Part shown: positions 8,312-16,795 of the stretch, piece by piece
Numbering within the stretch: the first letter of the stretch is position 1
Layout: the number at the start of each line of letters is the position of its first letter
Source: an uncultured Bacteroidota bacterium
GTDB lineage: Bacteria; Bacteroidota; Bacteroidia; Flavobacteriales; Flavobacteriaceae
NCBI GenBank assembly: GCA_902517895.1
Contig: CABYEA010000003.1
Span: forward strand, 40,518 to 104,517
Direction: 5' to 3'
Length of the DNA stretch: 64,000 nucleotides
The notes under the pieces: model-generated
Seen by the model: only the letters and a program-made list of their open reading frames with translations
Told to the model about the DNA's origin: nothing
The model's database searches: none
Translations under genes and position numbers: made by a program

Positions 8312-9289
8312 ATGAAAATTTTAATAACGGGAAGTAACGGTTTTGTTGGCTCAGCATTAATCCAAAAATTAGATGATTTAGGCCATGATGTATTGGGTGT
8401 TGACAATAATTTTGAAACAAATTATAAAATTCATAATAAAACTATAAATGCTGATTTAGCATTAGATAATTTAACTAAAATTCTTCCTAAGAATATAGAA
8501 TTAATTGTTCATTGTGCTGCTGCAAAGAGTGATTTTGGTATTTCAAATGATGAATACTATAAAGATAATGTTGTGGCAACTCGTAAATTAATGGATTTTG
8601 CTGTTGATAATAAAGTTTCAAAAGTAATTTATTTTAGTACTGTCTCTGTGTATGGACATGATAATATTTTAAAAGATGAAACTCAGCAACTAAATAGTAA
8701 TACTGTTTATGGAGACACTAAATTAGAAGGTGAGTATGAGGTTAGAAGATGGGTTTCAGAATGCGATGATTATAAATTAATAATTCTTAGACCATCATTG
8801 ATTTACGGAGTTAATAATTTTACAAACATGTATAATTTAATCAATTCAATGAATAAAAATATGTTTTTTAAAATTGGCACTGGTAATCATATTAAATCTA
8901 TGGTTTCTATCAATAATCTAATTGAGATGACATTATTTATTTTTAATTCAAGTTTTAAATCAAATGTTCAAGTTTTTAATTGTATTGATAAACCATATTT
9001 AACTGTTAATAATCTTATGAAGATTATATCAAATGATAAGTCTTTTCACATGCCATATATTTCTATACCAGTATGGGTAGCATATCTCTTGATTTTACCT
9101 TTTGAATTATTATCTTATATTTCAGGAAAGGATTTTAAATATAATTGGAATAGATTAGCTAAATTTTGTAAAGCAACTGATTATAGATCTAAAAAACTAT
9201 ATTCTTTGGGTTATATTCAAAAATTTAAAACAAATGATGAAATTAAAAATGTAGTAGAATGGTATAAGCAAATAAATAAAATTAAATAA
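8312..9289 (+). CDS. NAD(P)-dependent nucleotide-sugar epimerase/reductase
   Basis: This is an extended SDR protein of 325 residues. GSNGFVG (7-13) is the dinucleotide motif, STVSVYG lies near 109-115, and Y133GDTK137 holds the catalytic tyrosine and lysine. The hydrophobic stretch near 250-268 (VWVAYLLILPFELLSYI) is seen in epimerases that work in polyprenyl-linked glycan pathways and may lie at the membrane. It follows the dehydratase gene by 7 bases and probably reduces or epimerises its 4-keto product. The sugar itself is not identifiable. Confidence 0.8.
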   Translation: MKILITGSNGFVGSALIQKLDDLGHDVLGVDNNFETNYKIHNKTINADLALDNLTKILPKNIELIVHCAAAKSDFGISNDEYYKDNVVATRKLMDFAVDNKVSKVIYFSTVSVYGHDNILKDETQQLNSNTVYGDTKLEGEYEVRRWVSECDDYKLIILRPSLIYGVNNFTNMYNLINSMNKNMFFKIGTGNHIKSMVSINNLIEMTLFIFNSSFKSNVQVFNCIDKPYLTVNNLMKIISNDKSFHMPYISIPVWVAYLLILPFELLSYISGKDFKYNWNRLAKFCKATDYRSKKLYSLGYIQKFKTNDEIKNVVEWYKQINKIK

Positions 9290-9292
9290 TAT

Positions 9293-10585
9293 ATGAAAAC
9301 AATTTTAATCGGATTAAACGAACTTAATTTTACGTATATAGAGTATTATATTAGTAAAGGTCTATTGCCAAATTTTAAAAAATATTTTGAAACTCAAAAA
9401 CCCATAATAACTGAGTCAGAAAATAAATACGAATTACTTGAGCCATGGATTCAGTGGGTTACAATATACACAGGTAAAACATTTAATGAACATAAAGTAT
9501 TTAGACTTGGAGATATTATTAATAAAAAAGACCTGAATCAAATTTTTGAAGAAATTGAAAACAATAATAAAACAGTTGGCTTAGTTTCACCATTCAATGC
9601 TGATAATAGATTAAAAAAACCTGCTTTTTTTATTCCAGACCCCTGGACTAAAACTAAATTTTCTGGAAATTTTATTAGTAAAAAAGTTTATCAATCTATC
9701 GCGGAATTGGTCAACAACAATGCACGATCTAAATTTAATATCAAATCTTTATTTTTTTTAGCTTTAGGTTTTATTTTATATGTTCCATTATCTAGGTGGT
9801 TTGTGTATTTAAAAAATATTACTAGAATAAAAATGCCTGGAATTAAGGCGGTTATTTTGGATAGTTTATTAATTGATATTTTTATCAAATTAGAAAAAAA
9901 ATCTAATCCTGACTTTTCACATTTGTTTTTAAATTCTGGCGCGCATATTCAACATCATTATCTTTTTAACTCAATAGCATACAAAGGAAATTTAAAAAAC
10001 CCTAATTGGTATTGTCCAGAAGGATATGACCCGTTAATTAAGATACTAACTGAATATGATAATTTTATAGGAAGGATTTCTAATTTAAAAAATACAAATA
10101 TTTTATTGGCTACAGGTTTGCATCAAGTTCCACATAAACATGTAACTTTCTATTGGAGGCTAAATAATCATGAACATTTTATTAAGAAAATTAATATCAA
10201 ATCTTATTTAAACGTACTTCCGAGAATGTCTAGAGACTTTTTAATTAATTTTAACTCACCAGAAGATGCTTTATTTGCTCAAAAAATATTAGATAGTTAT
10301 TACTGCTCTCATGATAATCAAAAGTTTTTCAAAATAGATAACCGAAAAAATAGTCTTTTTGTCGAGCTAATTTATGCTAGCGATATTGGTGAAAAATACT
10401 CAATCTACTCTAAAATTGATGGAAATATTATTAAAAACATTAAGGAATACGTGTCATTTGTAGCTATAAAAAATGGAGAGCATAATGGTAATGGTTACAT
10501 TTCATCAAATTTCAAACTAAATTTAACTTCTAAAATTAAACTTACTAGTGTAAAAAGTTTAATTATCAATTTGATAAAAAAATAA
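9293..10585 (+). CDS. Alkaline-phosphatase-superfamily-like protein of unknown function
   Basis: This is a 430-residue protein. The N terminus (IGLNELNFTYIEYYISKGLL, then WIQWVTIYTGK) resembles the metal/nucleophile region of type I phosphodiesterases and other alkaline-phosphatase-fold enzymes. LFLNSGAHIQHHY and ATGLHQVPHKH could supply metal ligands. The classic DHG motif near the C-terminal side is not present in its usual form, so activity is uncertain. It has no signal peptide and one hydrophobic stretch near 155-170. It sits between an epimerase and an aminotransferase, 4-5 bases from each, in the polysaccharide operon. A phosphatase or phosphate-transfer step on a sugar is possible but unproven. 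Confidence 0.5.
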   Translation: MKTILIGLNELNFTYIEYYISKGLLPNFKKYFETQKPIITESENKYELLEPWIQWVTIYTGKTFNEHKVFRLGDIINKKDLNQIFEEIENNNKTVGLVSPFNADNRLKKPAFFIPDPWTKTKFSGNFISKKVYQSIAELVNNNARSKFNIKSLFFLALGFILYVPLSRWFVYLKNITRIKMPGIKAVILDSLLIDIFIKLEKKSNPDFSHLFLNSGAHIQHHYLFNSIAYKGNLKNPNWYCPEGYDPLIKILTEYDNFIGRISNLKNTNILLATGLHQVPHKHVTFYWRLNNHEHFIKKINIKSYLNVLPRMSRDFLINFNSPEDALFAQKILDSYYCSHDNQKFFKIDNRKNSLFVELIYASDIGEKYSIYSKIDGNIIKNIKEYVSFVAIKNGEHNGNGYISSNFKLNLTSKIKLTSVKSLIINLIKK

Positions 10586-10589
10586 TTTT

Positions 10590-11897
10590 ATGTTAAAAGG
10601 TCAATCCCTATACAAAGAAGCAAAAAAAATTATTCCAGGAGGTACTATGTTATTGTCAAAACGGCCTGAACTATTTTCACCCAATAATTGGCCATCATAT
10701 TTTTCTAAAACTAGTGGATGTAACGTTTGGGATCTTGATAATAATAAATACACTGACATGTCTCATATGTCTGTTGGAACTAATTCTTTAGGATATAACA
10801 ACAAGAATGTAGATGCTCAGGTTAAATTAATTATTGAGAAAGGAAATCTATCTACTTTAAATTGCCCCGAAGAAGTAAAACTAGCAGAAAAACTAATTGA
10901 ACTTCATGACTGGGCTGATATGGTTAGACTAGCCAGAACTGGAGGTGAAGCTAATTCCATAGCAATAAGAATTGCTCGTGCAGCTTCTGGCAAAGATAAA
11001 ATTGCAATTTGTGGTTATCATGGTTGGCATGATTGGTACCTATCAGCAAATATTCAAAGTAAACAAAATCTTAACGATCACTTACTGACTGGTTTAAGCT
11101 CTAACGGTGTGCCTAAAGGCTTAGAGGGAACAGTGATTCCGTTTAGATATAATGATATTAATGAAATAAGAGAAATTGTAAAAAATAACCCAGATCTAGC
11201 AGCTATTAAGATGGAGGTAGTTAGGAGTGTTGAACCTAAAAATGGCTATTTAGAAGAAATTAGAAAAATCTGTGATAATAATAATATTATATTAATTTTT
11301 GACGAATGTACATCTGGTTTTAGAGAAACCTATGGTGGAGTTCATAAAAAATATAAGGTTTATCCGGACATTTGTATGTTTGGAAAAGCCCTTGGTAATG
11401 GTTATGCTATTACAGCAGTCATAGGTAGGAGAAATATAATGGAGGCGGCACAAAATACGTTTATTAGTAGTACTTTTTGGACTGAAAGAATTGGACCAAC
11501 TGCCGCTTTAGCTTCACTTAAAGAAATGAAAAGATTAGATTCATGGAATTTCATTACCAATCAGGGAAAATATTTAAAAAAAAGATGGTTGAAAATGGCA
11601 TCTGATGAAGGAGTGAAGATTTCAATTACAGGTATGGACGCATTAGCTACATTCACTATAAATTCTGATAAATGGCTTAATTATAAAACTTATATCACTG
11701 AATCAATGTTGAAAAATTACTATCTAGCTGCTAATGTTGTTTATTTGTCAACTAAGCATACAGATGATGTTATTAATAAGTATATAGATTCAATGTATCC
11801 AATATTTAAAAAAATCAGTGAATTTGAGAATGGTTATGATACAGTGGATAATTATATTAAAAACGTTTGCCATGGAGGATTTAAGAGGTTAAACTAG
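10590..11897 (+). CDS. Class III PLP-dependent aminotransferase (HemL-like) of the polysaccharide locus
   Basis: This is a fold-type I PLP enzyme of 435 residues related to glutamate-1-semialdehyde aminomutase. Visible marks are GYHGWHDW (142-149), the PLP-binding IFDECTSGFRE with D238, and the Schiff-base lysine K266 in MFGKALGNGYA. The location at the end of a sugar operon suggests it installs an amino group on a sugar or a sugar-attached acyl group, or makes a small aminated substituent. Haem synthesis is unlikely from context. Sugar aminotransferases are more often of the DegT family, so a class III enzyme here is uncommon. Confidence 0.75.
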   Translation: MLKGQSLYKEAKKIIPGGTMLLSKRPELFSPNNWPSYFSKTSGCNVWDLDNNKYTDMSHMSVGTNSLGYNNKNVDAQVKLIIEKGNLSTLNCPEEVKLAEKLIELHDWADMVRLARTGGEANSIAIRIARAASGKDKIAICGYHGWHDWYLSANIQSKQNLNDHLLTGLSSNGVPKGLEGTVIPFRYNDINEIREIVKNNPDLAAIKMEVVRSVEPKNGYLEEIRKICDNNNIILIFDECTSGFRETYGGVHKKYKVYPDICMFGKALGNGYAITAVIGRRNIMEAAQNTFISSTFWTERIGPTAALASLKEMKRLDSWNFITNQGKYLKKRWLKMASDEGVKISITGMDALATFTINSDKWLNYKTYITESMLKNYYLAANVVYLSTKHTDDVINKYIDSMYPIFKKISEFENGYDTVDNYIKNVCHGGFKRLN

Positions 11898-11983
11898 GTT
11901 TATAAATCTATCTAATTATTTCTTACCAAAAATAAATTCTGTATATTAAATATTCACCTTTAAAAATTAGAATAGAAAAAAGA

Positions 11984-12004
11984 AGATCTTTTTAATCAAG
12001 ATCT
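11984..12004. terminator. Short inverted repeat downstream of the aminotransferase gene
   Basis: AGATCTT at 11984-11990 and AAGATCT at 11998-12004 are perfect inverted arms with a 7-base loop, 86 bases after the aminotransferase stop codon. No T-run follows, so an intrinsic terminator is not well supported. It lies in the only longer gap of the + strand locus before the nucleotidyltransferase-like gene and may mark the end of the main transcript. Confidence 0.25.
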
Positions 12005-12042
12005 AATCTCTAAAATAATTTTGTTTTAAAAAAGCTATACAA

Positions 12043-13185
12043 TTGAATTACAAAGAAACTTTATTTTTTGTTGCAAGATCACTTACAATTTCTTTCGAAG
12101 AAAAAAATAAAAATGAAATAGAGATGATTCTTAAAACAAAAGATTTAGATTGGGATGCAGTTGTTAAATTAAGTACAAGCCATTGTGTCTTTCCTGCAAT
12201 CTACTGTAATTTTAAAAGAGCTAATTTTTTAAGATACCTTCCTAATGATTTGGTTGATTATATGAAATATATTACTGATTTAAACAGGGAAAGAAATACA
12301 CAAATAATTAAACAAGCAAAAGAGCTAAATAGTTTATTATTAGAGAATTCTATTAAACCTATTTTTTTAAAAGGAACAGGTAATTTATTAGCGGGAATAT
12401 ACTGTGATATTGCCGAGCGTATGGTTGGGGATATTGATTTTATTTTTTCAAAAGATGACTATCTAAAAGCAATTACAGTTTTAAGAAATAGAGGTTACTT
12501 TGATGTTTTAAACACTGACATTGAATATCCTCAGTTTAAACATTATCAAAGGTTAATAAATGACAATAATATAGCTGCTATAGAAATTCATAAAGAACTT
12601 TTAATTGAAAAATACGCTAACGAATTTAATTATAGTTTTGTAGAGAAGGATAATCAGTTTAAAAACGGAGCTTTTGTTCTAAGTTATGAAAATAAACTAA
12701 ACTTGTCCATTATTTCAAATCAAATAGACGATAATGCCTATTATTATAAAACCATTAATTTAAGAAATGCCTATGATATTTTTTTATTATCTAAAAAAAT
12801 AAATGCAAAAGCTGCTATTAATAAAGTAGATAAACTAAACCGAAAATTAAACTATTATTTAGCAGTCTGTTATGAAGTTTTTAACAAGGTATCTACTTTA
12901 GAATATAATAGAACAAAAAAAACATCAGCCTATTTAAGCATTTTTAAAAGTCAGTATACTAATTGGGAAAAAACTAAAAGAAAACACAATATAATTAGAA
13001 TATTAATACGTTTAAAAGTTAGACTTATTTTTCTTTATAATTGTACTCATCGTAAAGATTATATTTCCTATTTATTAATGAAAGTAAGGCAGAATCCAGT
13101 AGATGCTTTTTTAAGATTTTTAGGTTTTAATTTTAACAAACCTGATACGTCACTGACAAATTCCAAATCCTATAAAAGATTTTGA
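12043..13185 (+). CDS. Nucleotidyltransferase-fold family protein (NTP_transf_5-like)
   Basis: This is a 380-residue protein. The core IFLKGTGNLLAG, then ERMVGDIDFIF with paired aspartates, resembles the polymerase-beta-like nucleotidyltransferase family common in capsule and O-antigen loci. EIHKEL further on also fits. The only start in this frame before the conserved region is TTG at 12043: the frame closes at TAA 12016-12018 and the next ATG is 27 codons in. The gene stands apart, with a 145-base gap before it and 313 bases after it. Its biochemical role is unknown for the family as a whole. A function in polysaccharide modification or its regulation is inferred from location only. Confidence 0.65.
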   Translation: MNYKETLFFVARSLTISFEEKNKNEIEMILKTKDLDWDAVVKLSTSHCVFPAIYCNFKRANFLRYLPNDLVDYMKYITDLNRERNTQIIKQAKELNSLLLENSIKPIFLKGTGNLLAGIYCDIAERMVGDIDFIFSKDDYLKAITVLRNRGYFDVLNTDIEYPQFKHYQRLINDNNIAAIEIHKELLIEKYANEFNYSFVEKDNQFKNGAFVLSYENKLNLSIISNQIDDNAYYYKTINLRNAYDIFLLSKKINAKAAINKVDKLNRKLNYYLAVCYEVFNKVSTLEYNRTKKTSAYLSIFKSQYTNWEKTKRKHNIIRILIRLKVRLIFLYNCTHRKDYISYLLMKVRQNPVDAFLRFLGFNFNKPDTSLTNSKSYKRF

Positions 13186-13498
13186 TAGCTATTTTGTATT
13201 AAATTTTATAATAAACTTTAATTACTTAATTGCTTTGATTTTAAGCTGATTTAAAATGTGAATCCTTTAATTTAAACTATTTTGTTTAAAAAACCATATA
13301 TAATATTATCAAGGAAGTGATTTTAAACGATTCAATTAACATATAATAATTTTCATCACATTTTTCTATAAGACTTTAATCAACCTAATTCATTAAATAT
13401 ATTTTTTGTTATTATTCAAATTCATAAATTTAATTTATAGAACTTTTATTACTTTTATCATTTAAGATATAAATCTACTATCGCTCAAAATATAGAGA
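13186..13498. other. 313-base intergenic region before the rml operon
   Basis: This is a very AT-rich gap between the nucleotidyltransferase-like gene and rmlA. It holds one small perfect hairpin (TTTAAAC 13271-13277 and GTTTAAA 13284-13290) without a T-run. I find no ORF, tRNA or clear TAnnTTTG box. The promoter of the rmlACDB operon should lie here, but I cannot point to it. Confidence 0.5.
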
Positions 13499-14374
13499 AT
13501 GAAAGGAATAATTCTTGCAGGAGGTAATGGTACAAGAATGTACCCGATAACAAAAAGTATTTCAAAACAACTTTTGTGTGTGTATGATAAGCCTATGGTT
13601 TATTATCCGCTTGCTACTTTACTTTCGGCTGGGATTACAGATATTCTTCTTATTTCTAATCCAAATGACTTGCCTAGCTATATTAAATTATTAGGTTCTG
13701 GAACTCAGTTGGGTATTAAAATATCTTATATTGAACAATTAAAACCAGAGGGTCTGGCACAAGCATTTATCATTGCTGCAGATTTTATTGGGTCTGAAGA
13801 TGTTTGTATGGTGCTTGGAGATAATATTTTTCATGGAAATGGTTTTAATGAGTTGTTAGTTAATTCCGTTGTAAAAGTTAAACAATCTCAAAATGCCACT
13901 GTTTTCGGTTATTATGTAAATGATCCTAATAGATATGGAGTTTTAAATTTTGATAAATCAAACAAAATTAGTTCAATTAAAGAAAAACCATTAAACCCAA
14001 ATAGTAATTACGCTGTTATTGGTTTATACTTTTATCCTAACTCAATTATTAAAATAGCTAAAAGTATTAAGCCTAGTAAACGTGGTGAGCTTGAAATTAC
14101 ATCAATTAATAATATTTATTTAGATAATAACAAGCTTAATGTTGAACTTTTAGGTAGTGGTTATACGTGGCTTGATGCAGGAAATCCAGATTCACTTTTG
14201 GAAGCTTCAAATTTTATACAAACTATAGAAAAACGTCAAGGAAAAAAAGTAGCCTGTATTGAAGAAATTGCTTTTAATAAGGGATATATAAATTTTGACC
14301 AATTAAAACATTTGGCTCACACTTTGTCAACTAGTGAATATGGTCAGTATTTATTAAATATCAAAAGTAAATGA
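13499..14374 (+). CDS. rmlA: Glucose-1-phosphate thymidylyltransferase RmlA
   Basis: It makes dTDP-glucose from dTTP and glucose-1-phosphate, the first step to dTDP-L-rhamnose. The nucleotide-binding motif GGNGTRMYP is at 8-16, followed by SKQLL and YDKPMVYYPL, all diagnostic for RmlA. VLGDNIFHG carries the active-site aspartate. The length of 291 residues is standard. It is the first gene of rmlACDB, and its stop overlaps the rmlC start (ATGA). The enzyme family is feedback-inhibited by dTDP-rhamnose. Confidence 0.97.
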   Translation: MKGIILAGGNGTRMYPITKSISKQLLCVYDKPMVYYPLATLLSAGITDILLISNPNDLPSYIKLLGSGTQLGIKISYIEQLKPEGLAQAFIIAADFIGSEDVCMVLGDNIFHGNGFNELLVNSVVKVKQSQNATVFGYYVNDPNRYGVLNFDKSNKISSIKEKPLNPNSNYAVIGLYFYPNSIIKIAKSIKPSKRGELEITSINNIYLDNNKLNVELLGSGYTWLDAGNPDSLLEASNFIQTIEKRQGKKVACIEEIAFNKGYINFDQLKHLAHTLSTSEYGQYLLNIKSK

Positions 14375-14919
14375 ATTTAATTAAAACAAAGATTGATGGT
14401 TTACTTATATTAAAACCAACTATTATTAATGACTATAGAGGTTATTTTATGGAGTCTTACAATAAAGAAAAAGTAAATAAGTTATTAGGAAATATAAATT
14501 TTATTCAAGAAAACGAATCAGAGTCTTCTAGGGGTGTTTTAAGAGGTTTGCATTTTCAAAAGCCCCCACACACCCAAGCTAAGCTAGTTCGCTGTCTAAA
14601 AGGCAGTGTGCTAGATGTAGCCTTAGACTTAAGAAAGGATTCAAAATCATATGGTATGTTTGAAACCACTCTACTCACTGATAAAAATAAAAATCAACTA
14701 TTTGTTCCTAGGGGTTTTGCTCATGGCTTTATAGTGCTTAGTGAATCTGCAGTTTTTTCCTATAAAGTTGATAATTATTATAATTTGAAATCAGAAAGTG
14801 GCGTTTTGTGGAATGACTCAGCTTTAGATATCGATTGGAAAATAAATAATAAGGAAATTATTGTTTCAAAAAAAGACAAAAGTCTACCTACTTTTAATGA
14901 TGTTATTAATCCATTTTAA
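14371..14919 (+). CDS. rmlC: dTDP-4-dehydrorhamnose 3,5-epimerase RmlC
   Basis: It epimerises dTDP-4-keto-6-deoxyglucose at C3 and C5. The cupin core has RGVLRGLHFQKPP with catalytic H61, KLVRCLKGSVLDVALDLRK, and the acid/base tyrosine Y131 in FSYKVDNYYN. The length of 182 residues is standard. It overlaps rmlA by 4 bases, and its stop abuts the rmlD start (TAATG). This canonical copy differs clearly from the RmlC-like cupin earlier in the window. Confidence 0.97.
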   Translation: MNLIKTKIDGLLILKPTIINDYRGYFMESYNKEKVNKLLGNINFIQENESESSRGVLRGLHFQKPPHTQAKLVRCLKGSVLDVALDLRKDSKSYGMFETTLLTDKNKNQLFVPRGFAHGFIVLSESAVFSYKVDNYYNLKSESGVLWNDSALDIDWKINNKEIIVSKKDKSLPTFNDVINPF

Positions 14920-15779
14920 TGAAAATATTAGTTACAGGTGGAAAAGGTCAATTGGGTTCTGAATTAAAAAGACAATCATTAAAAAATAATAATTTTGAGT
15001 GGTTATTCACAAATCGTCAATCTTTTGATATTTCTATATTAAAGAATATTAATTCCTTTTTAAACGAATATAATCCTGACATAATTATTAATTGTGCTGC
15101 ATATACTGCGGTTGATAACGCCGAGGTTGATTTTGAAAATGCAAATACTATAAATCATAAAGCGGTTGAGTTAATATCAAAATGGAGTAATAATAACAAC
15201 TGTAGGTTAATACATATTTCTACTGATTATGTTTATAACGAGACCTCGTTGATTCCAGTCAAAGAAGATAATGTGGTTAACCCATTGAATAATTATGGTA
15301 AAACTAAATTATTTGGAGATTTATCCTGCCTGAAAAATAATCCATCATCAATAATCATTCGTACCGCATGGCTTTACTCTATTTTTGGTAATAATTTTGT
15401 TACAAACATGGTTGATTTAATGCAAAAGAGAGATGAAATTCAGGTTGTGAATGATCACTTTGGCTCACCTACTTATGCTGGTGACCTGGCTAAAACAATC
15501 TTAGATTTAATAAATTACAAAAAATGGATTCCAGGTATATATCATTATACAAATTTAGGTAAAGTTTCCTGGTTTGATTTAGCTAATGATATAAAATCGA
15601 TATATGGTTTTGATATTAATATATCTCCAGTACCATCAAGTGAATATTTTCAAAAAGCTAAACGTCCAAAATATTCACTTTTAGACAATTCTAAGATTAA
15701 AAACACGTTTAATTTTAAACAAATTAAATACAAAGAGAGTTTAATAAAGTGTCTTAAAATTTTACAAAATGAGTTATAA
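14919..15779 (+). CDS. rmlD: dTDP-4-dehydrorhamnose reductase RmlD
   Basis: It reduces dTDP-4-keto-L-rhamnose to dTDP-L-rhamnose with NAD(P)H, the last step of the pathway. The dinucleotide motif TGGKGQLG is at 6-13. STDYVYN and Y125GKTK129 form the active site, and RTAWLYS and NDHFGSPT are family signatures. The length of 286 residues is standard. It overlaps rmlB by 11 bases, so all four rml genes are translationally linked. Confidence 0.96.
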   Translation: MKILVTGGKGQLGSELKRQSLKNNNFEWLFTNRQSFDISILKNINSFLNEYNPDIIINCAAYTAVDNAEVDFENANTINHKAVELISKWSNNNNCRLIHISTDYVYNETSLIPVKEDNVVNPLNNYGKTKLFGDLSCLKNNPSSIIIRTAWLYSIFGNNFVTNMVDLMQKRDEIQVVNDHFGSPTYAGDLAKTILDLINYKKWIPGIYHYTNLGKVSWFDLANDIKSIYGFDINISPVPSSEYFQKAKRPKYSLLDNSKIKNTFNFKQIKYKESLIKCLKILQNEL

Positions 15780-16761
15780 TATATTAATTACAGGTGGAGC
15801 AGGTTTTATTGGCTCACACGTAGTTCGTCATTTTGTAATGAATTACCCCAAATATCATATTTATAATTTAGACATTCTTTCTTATGCGAGTAATCTAGAA
15901 AATTTGATAGATATTAAAAATAAAGAGAACTATACTTTTATTAAAGGAGATATACTTGATAGTAAATTAATTAACAATATTTTTAAAAAGTATAAAATCT
16001 CGAGAGTTATACATTTAGCTGCTGAATCTCATGTTGATCGTTCCATAGAAGACCCATTTTCTTTTGCTAAAACCAATGTAATGGGAACTTTAAATTTATT
16101 AAATAAAGCTAAAGAGTCTTGGAAGGGTAATTATTTTGATAAATTATTTTATCATATTTCTACAGATGAAGTTTATGGATCTCTTGGTAAAGAAGGATTA
16201 TTTTTAGAAACTTCTAAATACGATCCACATTCACCTTATGCAGCATCTAAAGCATCTTCAGATCATTTTGTTAGATCATATAAAGATACTTATGGATTGC
16301 CAGTTGTAATATCCCATTGTTCAAATAATTTTGGACCAAATCAATTTACTGAAAAGCTGATTCCTATGGTAGTTCAAAATATTATTAATAATTGTCCAAT
16401 TCCAGTTTATGGTAATGGTGAAAACATACGAGATTGGATATATATTGATGATCATGTAAATGCAATTGACTTAATATTTCATAGTTGTCAAATAGGTGAG
16501 ACTTATAATATTGGAGGTTCTAACGAGTTAAAAAATATAGATTTAATTTATGAGCTTATAAATATTACAGATTCCTTATTAGGAAGAATTAAAGGCACCT
16601 CAAAAAAACTAATAAATTATGTTTCGGATCGTCCCGGACATGATTTTAGATATGCAATAGATTCTAGTAAAATAACTAATGAGTTATATTGGAAGTCTAC
16701 ACGAAATTTTAAGCAAAATATTCAAAAAACTGTATCCTGGTATATTAAAAAATTTAACTAA
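15769..16761 (+). CDS. rmlB: dTDP-glucose 4,6-dehydratase RmlB
   Basis: It converts dTDP-glucose to the 4-keto-6-deoxy sugar. The NAD-binding motif GGAGFIGS is at 9-16, AAESHVDRSIEDP is a hallmark of RmlB, HISTDEVYG gives the catalytic Thr-Asp-Glu triad, and SPYAASKASSDH holds the YxxxK pair. The length of 330 residues fits. It is the last gene of the rml operon and converges on the wzz-like gene 34 bases away. The gene order ACDB completes dTDP-rhamnose synthesis in one block. Confidence 0.97.
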   Translation: MSYNILITGGAGFIGSHVVRHFVMNYPKYHIYNLDILSYASNLENLIDIKNKENYTFIKGDILDSKLINNIFKKYKISRVIHLAAESHVDRSIEDPFSFAKTNVMGTLNLLNKAKESWKGNYFDKLFYHISTDEVYGSLGKEGLFLETSKYDPHSPYAASKASSDHFVRSYKDTYGLPVVISHCSNNFGPNQFTEKLIPMVVQNIINNCPIPVYGNGENIRDWIYIDDHVNAIDLIFHSCQIGETYNIGGSNELKNIDLIYELINITDSLLGRIKGTSKKLINYVSDRPGHDFRYAIDSSKITNELYWKSTRNFKQNIQKTVSWYIKKFN

Positions 16762-16795
16762 GGAAACAATTATTATTTTTCACAATTAAATTGCC

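Noticed and set aside
16762..16795. Bidirectional terminator between rmlB and wzz
   Set aside because: Only a weak, bulged pairing (AAGG...CCTT and CAATT...AATTG) without a T-run can be drawn.
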